DNA of 64,000 nt, taken from assembly GCF_002973595.1 (NCBI RefSeq), contig NZ_PVEO01000007.1, positions 202,690 through 266,689 of the forward strand, given 5' to 3'. Position 1 is the first letter of the stretch, and every line of letters begins with the position of its first letter. The notes under the pieces are model-generated. The model had not been told where the DNA came from, ran no database searches, and was given only the letters and a program-made list of their open reading frames with translations. This document shows positions 63,353 through 64,000 of the stretch, in pieces. Origin of the DNA: Jejuia pallidilutea (GTDB lineage Bacteria > Bacteroidota > Bacteroidia > Flavobacteriales > Flavobacteriaceae). The position numbers and the translations under genes are program-made.

Positions 63353-63733
63353 TAAATATTGTTAAGTTGAAAGATTATTACAGTTAGCACTAACTATCAG
63401 ACTTGAACTGGTAGTGGCCTACTGATTGCAAAATTGAAGAAACTACCCCTGCTGGCGCTAATATGTCCGCAACGGCTACCGCTTGTTTGTAACGAGTGGC
63501 GGTAAGAGTAAGAGAAAAAAGTAACGAAGCCACATTATAGCGATATAGTGTGGTTTTTTATACCTGTTTTTCCACTGCTATTCCCAAGGTCATTTTGAAA
63601 TAACTTGTCCCATATAAGGGAATCATTTGAAAATGAATCACTTATATTTAAGTGTGTTAAAATCTATTTGTAAAATTATTTTTCTCAAAAGGAAAATTTT
63701 AAGCTGCTTTCCGTTTCTGTAATAATTAACTAT
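63353..63733. other. Intergenic tail of RHS locus with GC-rich hairpin
   Basis: A GC-richer patch (63450-63510) contains TACCGC...GCGGTA (63477-63502), flanked by GTCCGCAACGGC and GTAACGAGTGGC. It does not look like the surrounding AT-rich DNA and may be a relic of an RHS cassette or repeat. No gene is seen in the stretch. Confidence 0.4.
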
Positions 63734-64000
63734 TTACAAGCATGTTTTACAGACAGATACTTTATTTTGGTTAATTCTATGCGATTGTTGAGTTTTAAAA
63801 CCAGTAGTGTAAGCACTCTTATTTATTGGAAACCCCATAAATGTTTCATTTGGAGTATTTCCACCCAAGTTCCATTGTGGTCTTTCATGGTTATAAATCT
63901 GTATGCACACACCAAGTACTCTTTTAAGTTGTTTTCCAGAGTCAATAGGCTTTAGGTGTAAAAATTGGTATTTCAACACTTTGTTAAATGCCTCAATCAT
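63734..64000 (-). CDS. Transposase integrase-core C-terminal part (extends beyond window)
   Basis: 88 residues visible: IEAFNKVLKYQFLHLKPIDS, YNHERPQWNLGGNTPNETFMG, which is the rve/DDE C-terminal helix region of an IS3/IS481-type transposase (conserved E near the start and the YNHERPQ...L-x-x-x-TP-x-E motif). The frame is open at the right edge, so the start is outside. It marks an insertion sequence at the end of the RHS locus. Confidence 0.85.
   Translation of the reverse strand: MIEAFNKVLKYQFLHLKPIDSGKQLKRVLGVCIQIYNHERPQWNLGGNTPNETFMGFPINKSAYTTGFKTQQSHRINQNKVSVCKTCL

Noticed and set aside
1..64000. CRISPR arrays, rRNA genes, riboswitches
   Set aside because: No regular spacer-repeat array, rRNA segment or known riboswitch core could be seen on either strand.

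Overview
The window looks like a chromosome segment from a marine-type Flavobacteriaceae bacterium (Bacteroidota). Evidence: low GC, promoter -7 elements of the TAnnTTTG type, a SusC/TonB-type receptor, lipoproteins with short Bacteroidota lipoboxes, GspD/RHS families with flavobacterial architecture, an IntDOT-like tyrosine recombinase, and interspersed flavobacterial palindromic repeats.

Region 1 (1-2512): a TonB-dependent receptor running off the left edge, then tRNA-Pro(TGG) with a strong terminator.

Region 2 (2700-25990): a nitrate assimilation regulon. It encodes an outer-membrane porin (24645), an NrtABCD-like ABC transporter (19859-24496), a 1173-residue nitrate reductase with fused flavin and [2Fe-2S] modules (10514), a sulfite-reductase-like/rubredoxin fusion (14035), NADH nitrite reductase NirB and a Rieske-type NirD, a DUF4202 protein, a NarX-like sensor kinase (6728), a NarL-like response regulator (9233) and an FNR-like regulator (15539). 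Five transcription units share a 16-bp palindrome, TA(A/C)GTA-N4-TAC(T/G)TA, which in three units runs directly into a TAnnTTTG -7 element. Inside the regulon sit dispersed structured repeats, a decayed GIY-YIG nuclease gene and a Mrr-nuclease/STAND ATPase that is probably an anti-phage sensor.

Region 3 (26127-46040): a stress and housekeeping block. It holds a flavin-binding stress protein, a Cys-rich copper-binding four-helix protein, DJ-1/PfpI, a peroxiredoxin, a nitroreductase, an F420-reductase-like enzyme, an AI-2E transporter, a radical SAM/TIGR03915 DNA-repair pair, a GH3-family enzyme, an aldehyde dehydrogenase, a YtxH/holin-like envelope operon, an AraC regulator, a hemerythrin, a PA2169-type four-helix protein, two 53-residue membrane or lipoprotein genes, and TrxB.

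Region 4 (46089-64000): an accessory island beginning at tRNA-Pro(GGG). A broken tRNA-Pro copy and a GIY-YIG nuclease gene lie just upstream, and a tyrosine recombinase just downstream. Next comes a minus-strand operon for a reduced type II secretion/type IV pilus-like machine: response regulator, pseudopilin, peptidase, ATPase, secretin, and PilM/N- and PilO-like proteins, with no recognisable GspF. Its first gene, the response regulator, is split by a one-base shift at an A8 run. Divergent from it is a three-gene RHS polymorphic-toxin module ending in a WHH-type nuclease domain, followed by a likely immunity gene and a truncated transposase at the right edge. The secretion operon and RHS module together are the most unusual arrangement in the window; the idea that one exports the other is inference.
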